Of a stretch of DNA of 34,878 nucleotides, positions 20,569-31,729 are shown piece after piece. Position numbers and translations under genes: made by a program. The notes under the pieces were generated by a model. It ran no database searches, had not been told where the DNA came from, and saw only the letters and a program-made list of their open reading frames with translations. The stretch covers positions 1-34,878 of the forward strand of contig MU616878.1 of assembly GCA_025201705.1 (NCBI GenBank). The letters are read 5' to 3'. The number at the start of each line of letters is the position of its first letter. Positions within the stretch are counted from its first letter, which is position 1. This DNA is from Dissophora ornata. Its lineage: Eukaryota > Mortierellomycota > Mortierellomycetes > Mortierellales > Mortierellaceae.

Positions 20569-21344
20569 CTAACGCTCCTTGTCCGCAATGGGGTTAGCAT
20601 GTATGGTAGTCGATAAAATGCGGATTGGCTGTGTGGGACGATTCTTAGCATCGACAGGGATCTTCTCAATCGCATCCAGCGTAGTGTCTGCGCCGTCAAT
20701 AACTTTTGCAAAGATAGTGTATTTTGTGTCCAAGTGAGGCTGTTTGTCGTACGTGATAAAGAACTGCGATCCATTGGTGTCCGGCCCCGAGTTTGCCATT
20801 GAAACTATGCCACGGCTAGTGTGCTATCGTTAACAATAGTAAGTAGAGAAGAGGTTCCTTCAATGATCAGGTATTGCCTGTGGTATCCCAGACATATTTC
20901 AGAAATGATGATCCTGCATTATTACCTTCAACCCTCCACGAAGTTCATCTGGGAATTTTTTGCCCCAGATCGAGTTCCCACCCTTTCCTGTCCCAGTTGG
21001 ATCGCCAGTCTGCACCATGAATCCTTTGATATTCCGATGAAAGAGATTATTGTCATAGTATCCGCTTGCGCAAAGCGCCAGAAAGTTCTATGGCCAGGTC
21101 AAGAGTGCGATGTTAGCAAATACTTCCTTCTGCAGACACGACACCCATATCTAGGATCCCACATCCAATATCTACCTCGGCTGTTTTGGGAACGCTCTCG
21201 CAAAAGACCTCCAGCTTAAGGTCGCCAAGGTCGGTGTGCAACGTGACAGACTATGAGAGAAAGGAATGCCACAAAGATGTCTTGTAAGTTGGGTAGGCAT
21301 GAGCTGAGCGCATCGTTTTTTACGCGGTTCCGGTGCTTTACCAT
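20569..21344 (-). CDS. PPIL3: Spliceosome-associated cyclophilin, peptidyl-prolyl isomerase-like 3
   Basis: Cyclophilin-fold prolyl isomerase of the PPIL3 type, found with the spliceosome in the nucleus. Four exons: 21344-21342 (the ATG alone as coding sequence), 21250-21176, 21087-20926, 20823-20569; introns 91, 88 and 102 bp; 164 aa against about 161 in human PPIL3. The product begins [19 protein letters not shown], very close to animal PPIL3. Active-site positions visible are Arg44, Phe49 and Gln52 in [15 protein letters not shown], then [28 protein letters not shown] and [18 protein letters not shown]. The cyclosporin-binding Trp of CypA is replaced by His in PHLD, as in other PPIL3 proteins. 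First-exon choice rests on the intron (GTAAAG...CATAG) directly after ATG and on homology. Divergent from ESF2. Confidence 0.93.
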
Positions 21345-21768
21345 TAGGAATAAGTGATGTTAGTGTGCTAGTGATGTAGGAAGACCAGGTGATGCTAGGC
21401 GCAGTGGTGATGCAAGTCTGTAGTGGTGGTGGTGTTGGTGGTGGTGCAAGGTGTTCCTTGTGATTCCCAGCAGTCACAGTCTGTTTGTCTGTTTTCATTT
21501 TTTTTTTTTTAAGCAACTACTACACAAGGCATCGTTTTCACCTGTACAACCACTTCACCTCCTTCTAGCCTTCGCCTGTTATCCCTGCGCCTGCCTATCT
21601 TTATTCTCGTATCCCTGCCTGCTTCTTAGGGCAGTTTTATTTTTCTACATTCATCCTTATTCGACCAATTCGCCATTTGTTGCAGCCCGCCCTGGAGTAA
21701 ACAGTTGGACTTTGGGCAACATTATTTTCTAGTCAAGGATCAACTCCCTCACCTTATCCCACTCAAAT
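21345..21768. promoter_or_regulatory. Divergent promoter region of PPIL3 and ESF2
   Basis: 424 bp between opposed start codons. It holds a GGT-rich tract at about 21422-21447 (CCACCACC-rich leader of the cyclophilin on minus), a T-run at 21499-21511, and a CT-rich leader for ESF2 at 21540-21700. No clear TATA box was seen. Confidence 0.5.
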
Positions 21769-23040
21769 ATGTCCTCCAAGGTCAGGACGGAAGACATCTT
21801 CAACCTCCCCGAAGAGGATGACCATTCGGACGCTTCAGCATATGATTCAGAAGAGGAGCGTGTCCGCAAGTCTTCCACAGTCAACACCTCTAAAGGTTCC
21901 AAGAAGGTTACCCCCAAGAAAATGAGTACCACTGTTTTCGGACTGGACCAGGGCGCAGATAGTGATGACGATGACGATGACGATTACAGTTCACAGGAAG
22001 AGGGAGAAGAAGACGAGGGTAACGAGACAGCAAAATCAGAGCCAGCGGCATCTTCTGATCCTCGATTTCAGCTGGAGAAGGATAGCGATGGAGCGACAAA
22101 GTCCCCACGCGCACGAGGCCCTAAGAAGTCAAAAAAAGTAAAGCCATTGACACCAGAGGCTTTGGAGAAGTTCCAAGTTGCGCGCGATAAGACTGGAATT
22201 GTGTACCTGTCCAAGATCCCACCATTCATGAAGCCTGTCAAGTTGCGTCATTTACTCAACCAATTCGGCGAGCTCGGCCGTGTGTACCTGGCACCCGAAG
22301 GTTAGAAAACACAGAGGGTTTTGTGATGCGAAATGAATGGCAGAAATGATGCTCATATTCAGATCATATAATGACCAGATATTGAATTTTCTCCGCGATC
22401 CATGTAGATGCCAAGGTTGCGGCGCGTCGCAAAAAGTATGGAGGAAACAAGAAGCAAAACTTTACAGAAGGATGGGTCGAATTTATGGACAAGTCTGTGG
22501 CGAAGCAGGTTGCAATGTCCTTGAACACTACCATTATTGGTGGCAACAAGAACAGTTACTATCACGATGACATGTGGAATATCAAATATCTTCCCAAATT
22601 CAAGTGGGATCACTTGACAGAGAGAATCGGTAGGTGGAAAAACAGGGTGCTGATGCTCATGTTGGCGTAATTCTGCAGTAGTTGACATGTCTGTTCTTCC
22701 TGTTTTTTTTATAGCATATGAGAATGCATCGCGTGCCCAGCGACTCCAGGCGGAGATCAACCAGGCTAAGCGTGAAAACAAGTTTATTCTGAACAATATT
22801 GAAAAATCCAAGATGATCAATAGCATGGAGGAAAAGAAGGCAGCGAAGCGCAAGACCACAGAGGACGATGGAGCACGCGGAGAGGCAGCTTCGTCTGAGG
22901 CGAGTGAGGCCAAGATCCGGCGTGCATTTAAACAGCGCCGGCTGGGCGGCGATAGCGAGAGCACAAAGACGCCTAATGCGACATCTGCGCCTGTCCAGGG
23001 CAAGATCAAGAGTGTTCTTGGGAACGTCTTTGGGCGGTAA
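21769..23040 (+). CDS. ESF2: Pre-rRNA processing factor ESF2/ABT1
   Basis: Nucleolar RNA-binding factor of the small-subunit processome, needed for early 18S pre-rRNA cleavages with the U3 snoRNP and the helicase Dbp8 (known for yeast Esf2). Three exons: 21769-22300, 22408-22629, 22715-23040; both junctions phase 1; 359 aa. The N-terminal 120 residues are acidic and Ser-rich with an Asp run (SDDDDDDDYSS) and a Lys-rich patch (PKKSKKVK). The divergent RRM follows: GIVYLSKIPPFMKPVKLRHL, LNQFGELGRVYLAPED, then KKQNFTEGWVEFMDKSVAKQ and [22 protein letters not shown], a signature stretch of the family. The C-terminus is helical and basic (REKN-type residues, RRAFKQRRLGG). Confidence 0.93.
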
Positions 23041-23085
23041 CAATGAGAACCCTGCATTTCACTGCAGTGCATGTTGCACGGCGAT

Positions 23086-23091
23086 AATAAA
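23086..23091 (+). terminator. Poly(A) signal of ESF2
   Basis: AATAAA 46 nt after the stop codon; a second AATAAA lies near 23138. Confidence 0.5.
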
Positions 23092-23267
23092 ATCGAGTTG
23101 TTCTCTGAAAATAGGTTGGCTGTTTCCTTTGAAATTGAATAAATTTGAGTCACCCTTGCACAGTTTGAACACAGACCCCGCAGCGCGACTTCACTGCGGG
23201 CAAGATGGGTCATGTTGTAGCTCTTTTGAGTGTGTTGGCCTACAGTACTCTGCTCATAACCAGCGAT

Positions 23268-23283
23268 GGTCCTATAAAGGACC
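23268..23283 (+). promoter_or_regulatory. TATA box of prolyl-tRNA synthetase
   Basis: TATAAA at 23273-23278 sits exactly between the inverted 5-mers GGTCC and GGACC, 260 nt upstream of the ATG at 23538, followed by a C/T-rich leader. Confidence 0.45.
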
Positions 23284-23537
23284 CCACCAAGGAGCTGCAT
23301 CCTCGCCATTCCTACGTTCTCAACAAACCCGCTTGTACAAACCCCATCACAGTTTTGCATATCGAAAAGTTTACGTTCTGATTCTTACCCCTTAACTCAC
23401 CACAGCCCTGCGTTCTCCAATTCGTTTGATTCGTTCGTTTCTTCGTTGGTCCCTGTTGTAGTTTTTATTGTTTTTGTTTCCACTTTCTGCTTCAATCCTC
23501 TGCATCCTTTCCACAAACACTCGCCCCATTAACCGCC

Positions 23538-25877
23538 ATGTGTAAGTTGCTCGTCACCTTGCCAGCTCGGCGCTAGTACAGAGACGCTCAAACAGAACAG
23601 GACACTCGAAGAACGACTTTGCCTTTCTCAATCTTTGATCAGGAGACACAACAGGAACCAAAGGAGCTTTTTAGAAAATACGCGCCACCCTTCCTCCACA
23701 AGAGACTTGGTCCTCCGCTTGCTCGCATCACACTCGTGAACTCAATCTCTCGAATCTTACCATTTTGAACTTTTTCTTCAACCTATTCCTTTCTGTTCCT
23801 TTCTGTTCCTGAACAGCCGCTGAAGCCTCCACCCCAAAGGTCAAAGCCCCCCAGGCTCCTAAGGTCAACAAGATGGCCCCCAAGCCCAAGAAGGAGGCAG
23901 CCTCCACCGGCGCTGTCCAGATTGGTATCGAATTCAAGAAGGACGTCGACTTCCCAAAGTGGTACCAGCAGGTATGTCTGTTCAATTACCAGTCAGCAAA
24001 TCCATCGCGTTGCATATCTTCTACGATTGCAACTGCTACTGATTAATACTTTCAATTGGTCGCGTCCTTTGCTTCCAGGTTGTTACCCGCTCGGAGATGC
24101 TGGAGTACTACGATGTTAGTGGATGCTATATCTTGAGACCCTGGGCCTACAGGATCTGGCAGGAGGTTCAACGTATGTTGCGAAGGCGCTTTCTTTGATC
24201 ATTTGAACGACATTTAGCTACGTCTTATTAATCCAACGCGCCGATCGCGACACATTTTTTTGCTTCTCCTAAATAGAGTGGTTCGATAACGAGATCCAGG
24301 AGCTGGGCGTCGAAAACTCGTACTTCCCCATGTTTGTCCCTGCCAAGAACTTGGAAAAGGAAAAGGATCACGTCGAAGGCTTCGCTGCCGAGGTTGCTTG
24401 GGTCACCAGAGCGTACGTGTCCCTTTTTATTTATTTTTTCTGGACGGACCGCGTGGAAGCAATTATAGCATGATGTGCAGATATGCTGACAATTTTCCAT
24501 TACTTTTTCGAATGATGCAGTGGAAACAGCGACTTGGAGGAGCCTCTCGCTGTGCGCCCCACCTCCGAGACTGTCATGTACCCTTACTACGCCAAGTGGG
24601 TCCGTTCTCACAGAGATCTTCCCTTGAGATTGAACCAGTGGTGCAACGTTGTCCGTTGGGAGTTCAAGAACCCCCGTAAGTCTCTTTTCCATCCTGGACA
24701 TTCCGTCGTGTAAATCATATTGTTTATAGGAGATAACGCTCACATGATGGTCTGTTGATTGGTACCAATAGAGCCTTTCCTCCGTACCCGCGAGTTCTTG
24801 TGGCAGGAAGGTCACACTGCCTTTGCTACCAAGGAGGAGGCTGACCATGAGGTCTATCAGATTTTGGATTTGTACCGTCAAGTGTATGAGGATCTTTTGG
24901 CTGTCCCTGTGATCAAGGGAATCAAGTCCGAGAAGGAGAAGTTTGCGGGAGGATTGTACACGACCACTATTGAGGGATACATCCCCACCACTGGACGCGG
25001 TATCCAGGCTGCCACATCCCACTGCCTGGGTCAGAACTTCGCCAAGATGTTCGGTATCTCCTTCGAGGATCCCCAGGGACCTCTTCCCAGCGGTGAGGCT
25101 AGACCTCCTCTGCACGCCTGGCAAAACTCGTGGGGTCTGACCACACGCAGTTTGGGTGTCATGATCATGGTTCACGGTGACGACAAGGGTTTGGTTCTGC
25201 CTCCCCGCGTTGCCTCTGTCCAGGTCATTGTCATTCCCTGCGGTATCAACGCTAGGACTACGGATGAGGAGAAGGCCGCTGTTGATGAGCGCATTGCTGA
25301 TATTCTCAAGCAGCTCAAGAAGAGCGGTATCCGCGCCAAGGTCGATGACCGCTCAACATACTCTGTCGGCTACAAGTTCAACCACTGGGAGCTCCGCGGT
25401 GTCCCCGTCCGCCTCGAGGTCGGACCCAAGGATGTCAAGAACAACCAGGCATTGGCTGCCCGCCGTGACAACGGAGAGAAGATTACTGTCAAGCACGAGT
25501 CGCTTGTGAAGGAGGTCCGCGATCTCCTTGACACTGTCCAATCGGACATGTTCAACCGTGCCAAGGAGACTCGCGATGCCAACGTGGCTCATATTGATGA
25601 CTGGAAGGATTTCGTCCCTGCCTTGGACGGAAAGAAGTTCTGTATGATCCCCTGGTGCGAGGAGTCTGCCTGTGAGGAGGAGATCAAGGAGAAGAGTGCT
25701 CGTTCTGGTATTGCCACGGCTGAGGTTCAGGATGAGAAGGCTCCTTCGATGGGTGCCAAGTCGCTGTGCATTCCTTTGGAGCAGCCTCAGGACAGACCCA
25801 TTGTTGCCGGAGAGACAAAGTGTGTCTCCTGCGGAAAGGACGCCAAGCGTTGGGCATTGTTCGGCCGCAGCTACTAA
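23538..25877 (+). CDS. Cytosolic prolyl-tRNA synthetase (archaeal/eukaryotic type)
   Basis: Class II aminoacyl-tRNA synthetase charging tRNA-Pro with proline for cytosolic translation. Six exons: 23538-23541 (ATGT only), 23817-23971, 24079-24172, 24277-24412, 24521-24675, 24772-25877; 549 aa with all phases closing. No editing-like N-terminal domain and no fused GluRS. After a Lys/Pro-rich start come [35 protein letters not shown], motif 1 area ending [10 protein letters not shown], motif 2 [12 protein letters not shown] followed by [18 protein letters not shown], and motif 3 area [16 protein letters not shown]. The anticodon-binding domain follows ([12 protein letters not shown]). The C-terminal zinc-type domain shows [11 protein letters not shown] and [20 protein letters not shown], ending in the Tyr typical of this class. 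The start rests on homology and on the intron GTAAGT...AACAG after ATGT; the next in-frame ATG lies 24 codons later. Confidence 0.95.
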
Positions 25878-25880
25878 GAA

Positions 25881-25886
25881 AATAAA
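25881..25886 (+). terminator. Poly(A) signal of prolyl-tRNA synthetase
   Basis: AATAAA 4 nt after the stop codon; another copy at 25991-25996 is the more usual distance. Both lie in the 163-bp convergent gap with the PCI gene. Confidence 0.45.
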
Positions 25887-26035
25887 GGGGCTATGTCATA
25901 GATGGGATGACAGGGCGCTGTGCTGCGGTGGTTCGTTGTGCAAGATAGCGCACTAGGGAGTTTTCAAGCATTACCAAGATTCCCGATCTGAATAAACAAA
26001 ATTATACGTCTGTATTTCCTTGAAATACGCTGGTC

Positions 26036-26041
26036 TTTATT
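26036..26041 (-). terminator. Poly(A) signal of the PCI gene overlapping its stop codon
   Basis: On minus the stop TAA runs into TAAATAAAG, so AATAAA shares its first A with the stop codon. Confidence 0.4.
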
Positions 26042-28086
26042 TAAGCAAGCTCCTCCATCACCTCTACAGAGTAGACCGTCGGGAAGGGATTAGTTTTGCC
26101 AAGAACTAAAATTCTCTTCTCGTGGTGGATGTAGCCCTTGATGTAGCCCTAGAAAGAGCATGTCGCATGATTAGGACTATAGAAACAACAAAAGAAGACA
26201 AAAACACGCTACGATTGAATCATTACCTGGTCCAAGAGCGAGGCCGTCATAGCTTCGATGTCCAAAATGTCGTATGAAGCATCACCCGTGAGTGTCTGCA
26301 CGACATGAACGAGGGCATCAAGATTTACACGCATCTGCGGCGGGTCCGTCGGACGTCGAGATACTAGGCATGCTCGGCGAATGAGCGAACGTAAGCACAA
26401 GACCCTCAGCTTTTCCTTGAAGAGCAAGAAAATTTCTCTCCTAAGGTACCAACCCATGAGCTCGGGCCTGCTGTAAGTCTGTTCAAGAACACTCAGATCT
26501 CCCGACTTCACCGCATTCATGAGCGGCTCAAAATACGGCCGCAAGTTGTATGTTTCAAGCAACTGCAGAGATGGCATGCGGCCGAGGCAGAGTCGACACG
26601 CAGTGAGGTAGATCAGAGTCAGTCGAGTGTTCCCGAACACGATCCGGTTCTCCTCCTCGTCCTGCGCCAGATCTGGACAGTTCCTGAAGGCGAACGCCAG
26701 CTCGCGTTCGGCACGTCGTAGGTCCTTCTGATACAGATGGAACCGCCCAACATAGTACCGATGGGTGACTTGCTGGCTCATCGGATACTCTCTGAGTCTT
26801 ACGTTTGCCTTCGCGATATTGTTCATCAGGGTCTGCACGAGGCGCGTCGACCGCAGCTGTAGATCGCAGATAGTAGAGGCATCGAGATGTGTTTAGTATG
26901 CCGGCGATTTGCTAGCTGAATCTATCAGAATTTTCGCCAATGAGTGCTTGCCTTGAAATAGGATCGAAGCATGAGATTGGCCAGATAATATAGCGCCGTC
27001 TTTTTTGACCCTTCCGCGCCAGCAATTCTGAGAAGCAAGGGATCAAGGAGGACAAAGAAAAATACATTTTTATTAAAGCACTTTCCGCGCGCATGAACAC
27101 AAACATACATTATGTCCACTATTTTCGACGTTACCGTACCTGTCATTCGCCGCGATACTGAATGCCTTCGAGAGATGTTTGGTCGCTGCATCGCTAATCT
27201 TGGCCTCCTCCTTCCTCCGCAGAGGTTGTCCTGTCCTTCGTCGTTCCTCGTCTTCCTGCCGCCGCTCGTCATCTGCCTGCGTGTATTTCACATTGTCGAT
27301 GTTAGTCAATATCCATAAGAGATTGTTATCACATCCTGCATGACCTCCCCTAAGAAAAGCACTTACAAAGACGGCCCATCCGACCAGCGAATGAGAAATG
27401 TTCATTAGTAATGGGGTCAACCACTGGGCGTCTTGTGCCTGGTAGAGAGACAGAAATGAGCTGTTCAAAAAAAATGTAAAAGAAAAAAAATAGAGGGTTA
27501 GCTCACAGATCGGAGTACGTGATTAGAATCGTGAGACCCCATTGTCATATTCCTACCCGTAGCACGTTGACAGCAGCTCGTAAACATCGACCATTCGCGA
27601 CGTGTCCAGACCAGAGGCGATCGTAAAAATCAGGTAATTGGCGATCAACTCCTTGAACTGTCGAGGTCCGCTTTTGCATTCCGCCTCTACCGTAGATCGT
27701 ATTGTATCCTCTGTCATCTAGGTGTCGAAGTGCCCGTGAGTGTGCGGTAATAGTTAAGAGAGATTGGAGTAAGTAAGGCATTGACGCGTCACTCCCCGCA
27801 CAAATTCTTGTTCCTGAAACTGACATGAAGCGGGCGTCTCCGCTGTAGAATCCGTCTGACTTCAAATCGATAATCCTAGTGCTGCTTCCTCTTCATTCTG
27901 TTCATGTCCTCATGGTGTAGGCCATGCCTGGTGGACATGTCCCTTTCTTACGGTATATAGGGCTTCGTGCAGCCGCTCCAGTCTTTCAAAGCCTTCCTCA
28001 AGCATGATCAGATCGCAAATGCCATCGCTGTCCTTTTTGTTGAATGCCGCGACTGTCTCACGAACAAATGTCCTGACTTCCTGCAT
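26041..28086 (-). CDS. PCI-domain protein of the Thp1/PCID2/CSN12 family
   Basis: Likely a nuclear scaffold of the TREX-2 mRNA-export complex (Thp1/PCID2) or a CSN12-like signalosome-associated protein; the two cannot be separated here. Seven exons: 28086-27952, 27717-27557, 27460-27367, 27276-27140, 27027-26952, 26856-26227, 26148-26041; 446 aa. The fifth intron (26857-26951) has a GC donor (AAG|GCAAGC). Family blocks are GAEGSKKTALYYLANLMLRSYFK, REYPMSQQVTHRYYVGRFHL, RRAERELAFAFRNCPD, RLTLIYLTACRLCLGRMP, LLETYNLRPYFEPLMNAVKSGDL and, at the end, the winged-helix signature DQGYIKGYIHHEKRILVLGK with TNPFP. The start is the ATG of MQEVRTFVRE; the longer frame upstream begins at a TTG. The first junction (27952/27717) fits phase and splice sites but is the least supported by homology. 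Confidence 0.87.
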
Positions 28087-28424
28087 CTTGTTTATTTTGC
28101 TGCCGTTATTGTTGGATTCAGAATACGAATGCACAAAGGTCAATGACAAGGAAAGACAAGAGCAGTTTGAATGGTGGCAGAAGTAACTGATAGTTCTTTA
28201 GTTGTGGCAAGAAATGCACGGTCCTAGAAATGGGGAACGAACAAGTGGCTTGCATCCAACCTTTTCGTCCCGCTTCAAAAGACGAAAAAAAATCAGCTCT
28301 TGAACTTCTTTCATCAGCACTCCATCCTTCCGTCATCAGGACGGCAAACCGTTTTACAGAACTGAACGGCTAGGCTGAGCAGGAACGAACAACAAACCAA
28401 GGAGAGTGCTTAGATGCAAACAGC
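28087..28424. promoter_or_regulatory. Divergent promoter region of the PCI gene and EME1
   Basis: 338 bp between opposed start codons. No TATA box or known motif stands out; the sequence is of average composition. Confidence 0.5.
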
Positions 28425-31400
28425 ATGGACCGTGGTGCTCCCTCCGATGTGGAGCTCCTGGATATGGCGCGAGAGGTCCTCGCCGTTTGCAGCGACCGTT
28501 CCCTTAAGGACATTATCGAGGACCTCACCATGACTAAGAGCAGTGAAATGACAATCAATCGCATATTCGATGGGCAGGTAATATCAAAAGAGACGCTAGA
28601 CCAGACGGTTCCGACAGACGATCAATTTGGAATATACTAAATCTTTTTGCTTTTGCCAAAGGTAGTTTCTGAGAGCATTGACTCCTCCCCCTTTGGCCCC
28701 TGTACCCCCATCCTCACCCCCAGCGCCCACAACACCAATGACAGAGAACACGGTCGTGTTATTATCGAGCTCTGACGACGGAGACAGTGAAATCGACGAC
28801 TTTTTGCGCCTCATGTCAAGAGCATCTGCTTCAATTGCTAAAGCAAGACCACCCACCGCTATCGCCAAACAACCTGAGCGACAAGCGTCTCCTCCTATTT
28901 CTAAAGCTGGACCGTCCATGCCTACCATCAAACGATCCCGGCGACAGGGCTCTCCTTCAGCCATGAAATCCGAACCTCGAAGAGATGTTTCTCCCCCAGT
29001 TGTTAAAGAAGCTGAGCTGCTATTACTGGACAGCAAACACTCTGCACGGCAAGCACCCCCCGCAATCGCTATAGCTGAACCATCGTACCCTAGTAAACGA
29101 CCCCAACGGCAAGCTCCTCCAATTGCTAAGCTTCAACCTCCATCACCTCTCGGTAAACAAGCTCAAATGCAGGCATCTCCTGCAATTTCCAGAGCTGAAC
29201 CGCCTTCACATGACTACAACAGCTATGGACGGGATAGCACAGGAGGTATGTATAGTAATATGGACTCCTGCCAAACTGCCATACTGGAGACACAGCTTGT
29301 TGACAAGCTTCGACCTGTATTGTATTCGTATCGATGACTGAAAACGTGTAGACGATACCTTCGAAGAACAGGACTCTGTTATTATCGACCTTCACTCAAC
29401 ACCGACGCGGAAGACAAGACCCCTCAGGGGCAAATTTCAATTGGTCTCGCCAAAGGATGCGTTTTCGGAGTGGGACTATGAGCTCACCTCTCTTCCGACA
29501 AATGGGCAAGATTCGCCGACGGTCATTTTCTCGTCACCGATATCATCAACCACGGACGGCATGTTTATATCCGATTCCGGTCGGGCGCGTTTTCATTCCA
29601 ACAATGGCTTTGATGTATTGGATGAATCCTCCGCAGCCACAAATCCGCTTTTAAGGAGACTGTCGTCGACTCTGCTGGATCATGATAACTTCTCAGTCTC
29701 TGCGCCTGCCTCGCCCCCTTCTGTGCTTATGCACAGATCCCGCAAAGGATCGCCAACTGCAAGGGACCTGTTACCTAGCATCCCAATTAGAATGGACCTT
29801 GGCTTGGACGATGACCGATATAGCGGAGAATTAGGAGACTTGGAGAGGCGTGCCACAGTATCTCTTATCGCGCCCCCAAAAGAGATGGGAAAATGGGACC
29901 ATTTAGTTGATATGAACCTTAGTCCGCCAAGAGAGTTTCCGGACGATTCAGATGATGGCAACATGGATGAGCTCTTGAGTGAGATAGGGCTATCGGGATC
30001 GAGTTCATCGAAGAGTTTCGGGAAGACCAAAGCCACATCAATTCAAAAAGGGAAGAAACGGGCTACAGTCCCTATGGCTGTGAGTCTAGAGGACTGGGAT
30101 GATGGTGCAGATGCGACAAAGACGTTGTTAAGAGATAGTCAAGGTCCGGAAGACTCAATACCACTGGAGGAGGAAATTGTGAAGAGGGCGCGTCGAAGGC
30201 CAAAGAAGGCGAAAGTCGACGTACAGGAAGACGACAGTGGATCACAAGGCGATAGTGGACCGACAGAAGCCCAACTGCGGAAAGCGGAGAGAGAGGAACA
30301 GAAGCTTGCCAAAGAGGTCGAGCGACAGGCCAAAAAGGCTGCGCGAGAGCAAGAGACGCAAAGGAAGAAGGGGTTAAAAGAACAGGAGAAGGCTAACAAG
30401 GAAGAAGAGAGGCAAGCGGAGCTCAAAGCAGCAAGGGAGTTGCGGCTTGCGAATCGGCTGACAACTAAATACGACGTCGCCAAGGAAATGATTGTGTGTG
30501 TGGAAGAGTCGCTCTACAAGTCCAAATTCGGTCTAGCGCTTCAGGATTATCTTGCCTCGATCGATTGCCAGGTCAAGACAGTCCCAGTTGCAGGGGGTGA
30601 AGGAATAACGAGAAGGGCCATCAGCGGCAATGATTTGGACGGAGCATGTGATCCGGTTGCCGTGAAAGGTGTTGCATTCTGGCAACGAATTGTCGCCAAG
30701 AGTTATGACGAGGACTTGGATATATTCGTGCCCCATGCTGAGAAAGATATCGAGCTGGAATCATTTGTACTCATTTGTATGGCTGCAAACGAACTTGCCA
30801 ACAAAATCCGACTCGGAGAGCTCAGAGGCCATCTTGCTGTAGTTCAGCGAGACATGAAATTGCGAAAGAACAAGGAGCGACTGAAAAAATCCAGTCAGCC
30901 TCAACATCGTGCATTGCCACTGAAGGAGGACCGAAGTCAACGGCAGCGGGTCATTTTCCTGATTATGGGACTTGAAAATTTCTTCCGTGAACTAAGGAAG
31001 GTTGCGACGAGGAAATTTCACCACGCTGTGCTGGCCACGATGGGAACTGCTCAAGATCTTTCGTCGAACACGAATGTCATGGAAGAGGAGCCATCAATAG
31101 ACCAAGAGACTATTGAGCAGGAAATGCTCTATCTTCAATTGGAGCAGGATTGTCTCATCATTCGTTCGAACGACGACGACGAATCAGCCATGGCAATTGT
31201 TAGTCTGACAGAGCAGATCGGGCTTCGACCATATACGTAAGTAATCTTGTCTTTCCACAAAATATCTTTTTCTCGCAATGCCTGCACATCTAACCCTCGT
31301 TTCTAATTTGTTCCTGGACGATACTCTAGCGCTGTGCGTCGGCCTGGACTGAATGTGTGTGTGGATGGTATCAAATCCGGAAAAAATCCACAGGATACCT

Positions 31401-31729
31401 GGGTTAAGAGTCTACAGGAAATCCACATGGTGACCAACCTCACTGCCAAGTCCATAGTACAGGAATACCCATCCCTCAAGAGTCTTTATGAAGGATATCG
31501 ACAGAGCGCCAATGTCTACGAGGCCCAAATGATGCTTGAAAACATTCCGGTAAGAATCCACTGTATGAAAACCGCGAGCTGGTTAGTATTATAGTATACA
31601 TCTATAACGCGCTTTTCCGCTCATTTCCATCTGCAGGTCATTGGCAGGAGATCTTACGTTGGCAAAGCACTTTCGAGGAGAATCTACGACGTATTTATGA
31701 GTGATGATCCTAACAAGGCCGTTTCATGA
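28425..31729 (+). CDS. EME1: EME1/Mms4-like subunit of the Mus81 structure-specific endonuclease
   Basis: Non-catalytic partner of Mus81 in the nucleus, cutting branched DNA at stalled forks and in recombination. Five exons: 28425-28577, 28666-29245, 29352-31236, 31330-31549, 31637-31729; 976 aa with all phases closing, long for the family (roughly 570-700 in human and yeast). The N-terminus holds a small helical module (DVELLDMAREVLAVCSDRSL, TINRIFDGQFLRAL). Residues about 55-245 contain Pro/Ser-rich, roughly 20-residue degenerate repeats. A Lys/Glu-rich coiled coil (REEQKLAKEVERQAKKAARE) precedes the divergent ERCC4 nuclease fold: VCVEESLYKSKFGLALQDYL, VAFWQRIVAKSYDEDLDIFVP, VIFLIMGLENFFRELRK. 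The catalytic ERKxxxD motif of Mus81 is absent, as expected for Eme1. The C-terminal helix-hairpin-helix part shows CVDGIKSGKNPQDTWVKSLQ, AKSIVQEYPSLKSLYEGYR and SRRIYDVFMSDDPNKAVS. Confidence 0.9.

Larger units (their letters stand above)
23041..23537. other. Intergenic: ESF2 3' end and ProRS promoter/leader
   Basis: No gene seen. It carries the ESF2 poly(A) signal, a TATA box inside a short inverted repeat at 23268-23283 and a CT-rich leader up to the ProRS start. Confidence 0.6.

Noticed and set aside
22359..23360. 333-codon minus-strand open frame
   Set aside because: Antisense to ESF2 exons 2-3 and its 3' flank; no recognisable domain.
24228..25175. 315-codon minus-strand open frame
   Set aside because: Antisense shadow of prolyl-tRNA synthetase exons, crossing several of its introns.
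28087..28149. Upstream extension of the PCI protein
   Set aside because: The frame starts with TTG; the first ATG is at 28086.
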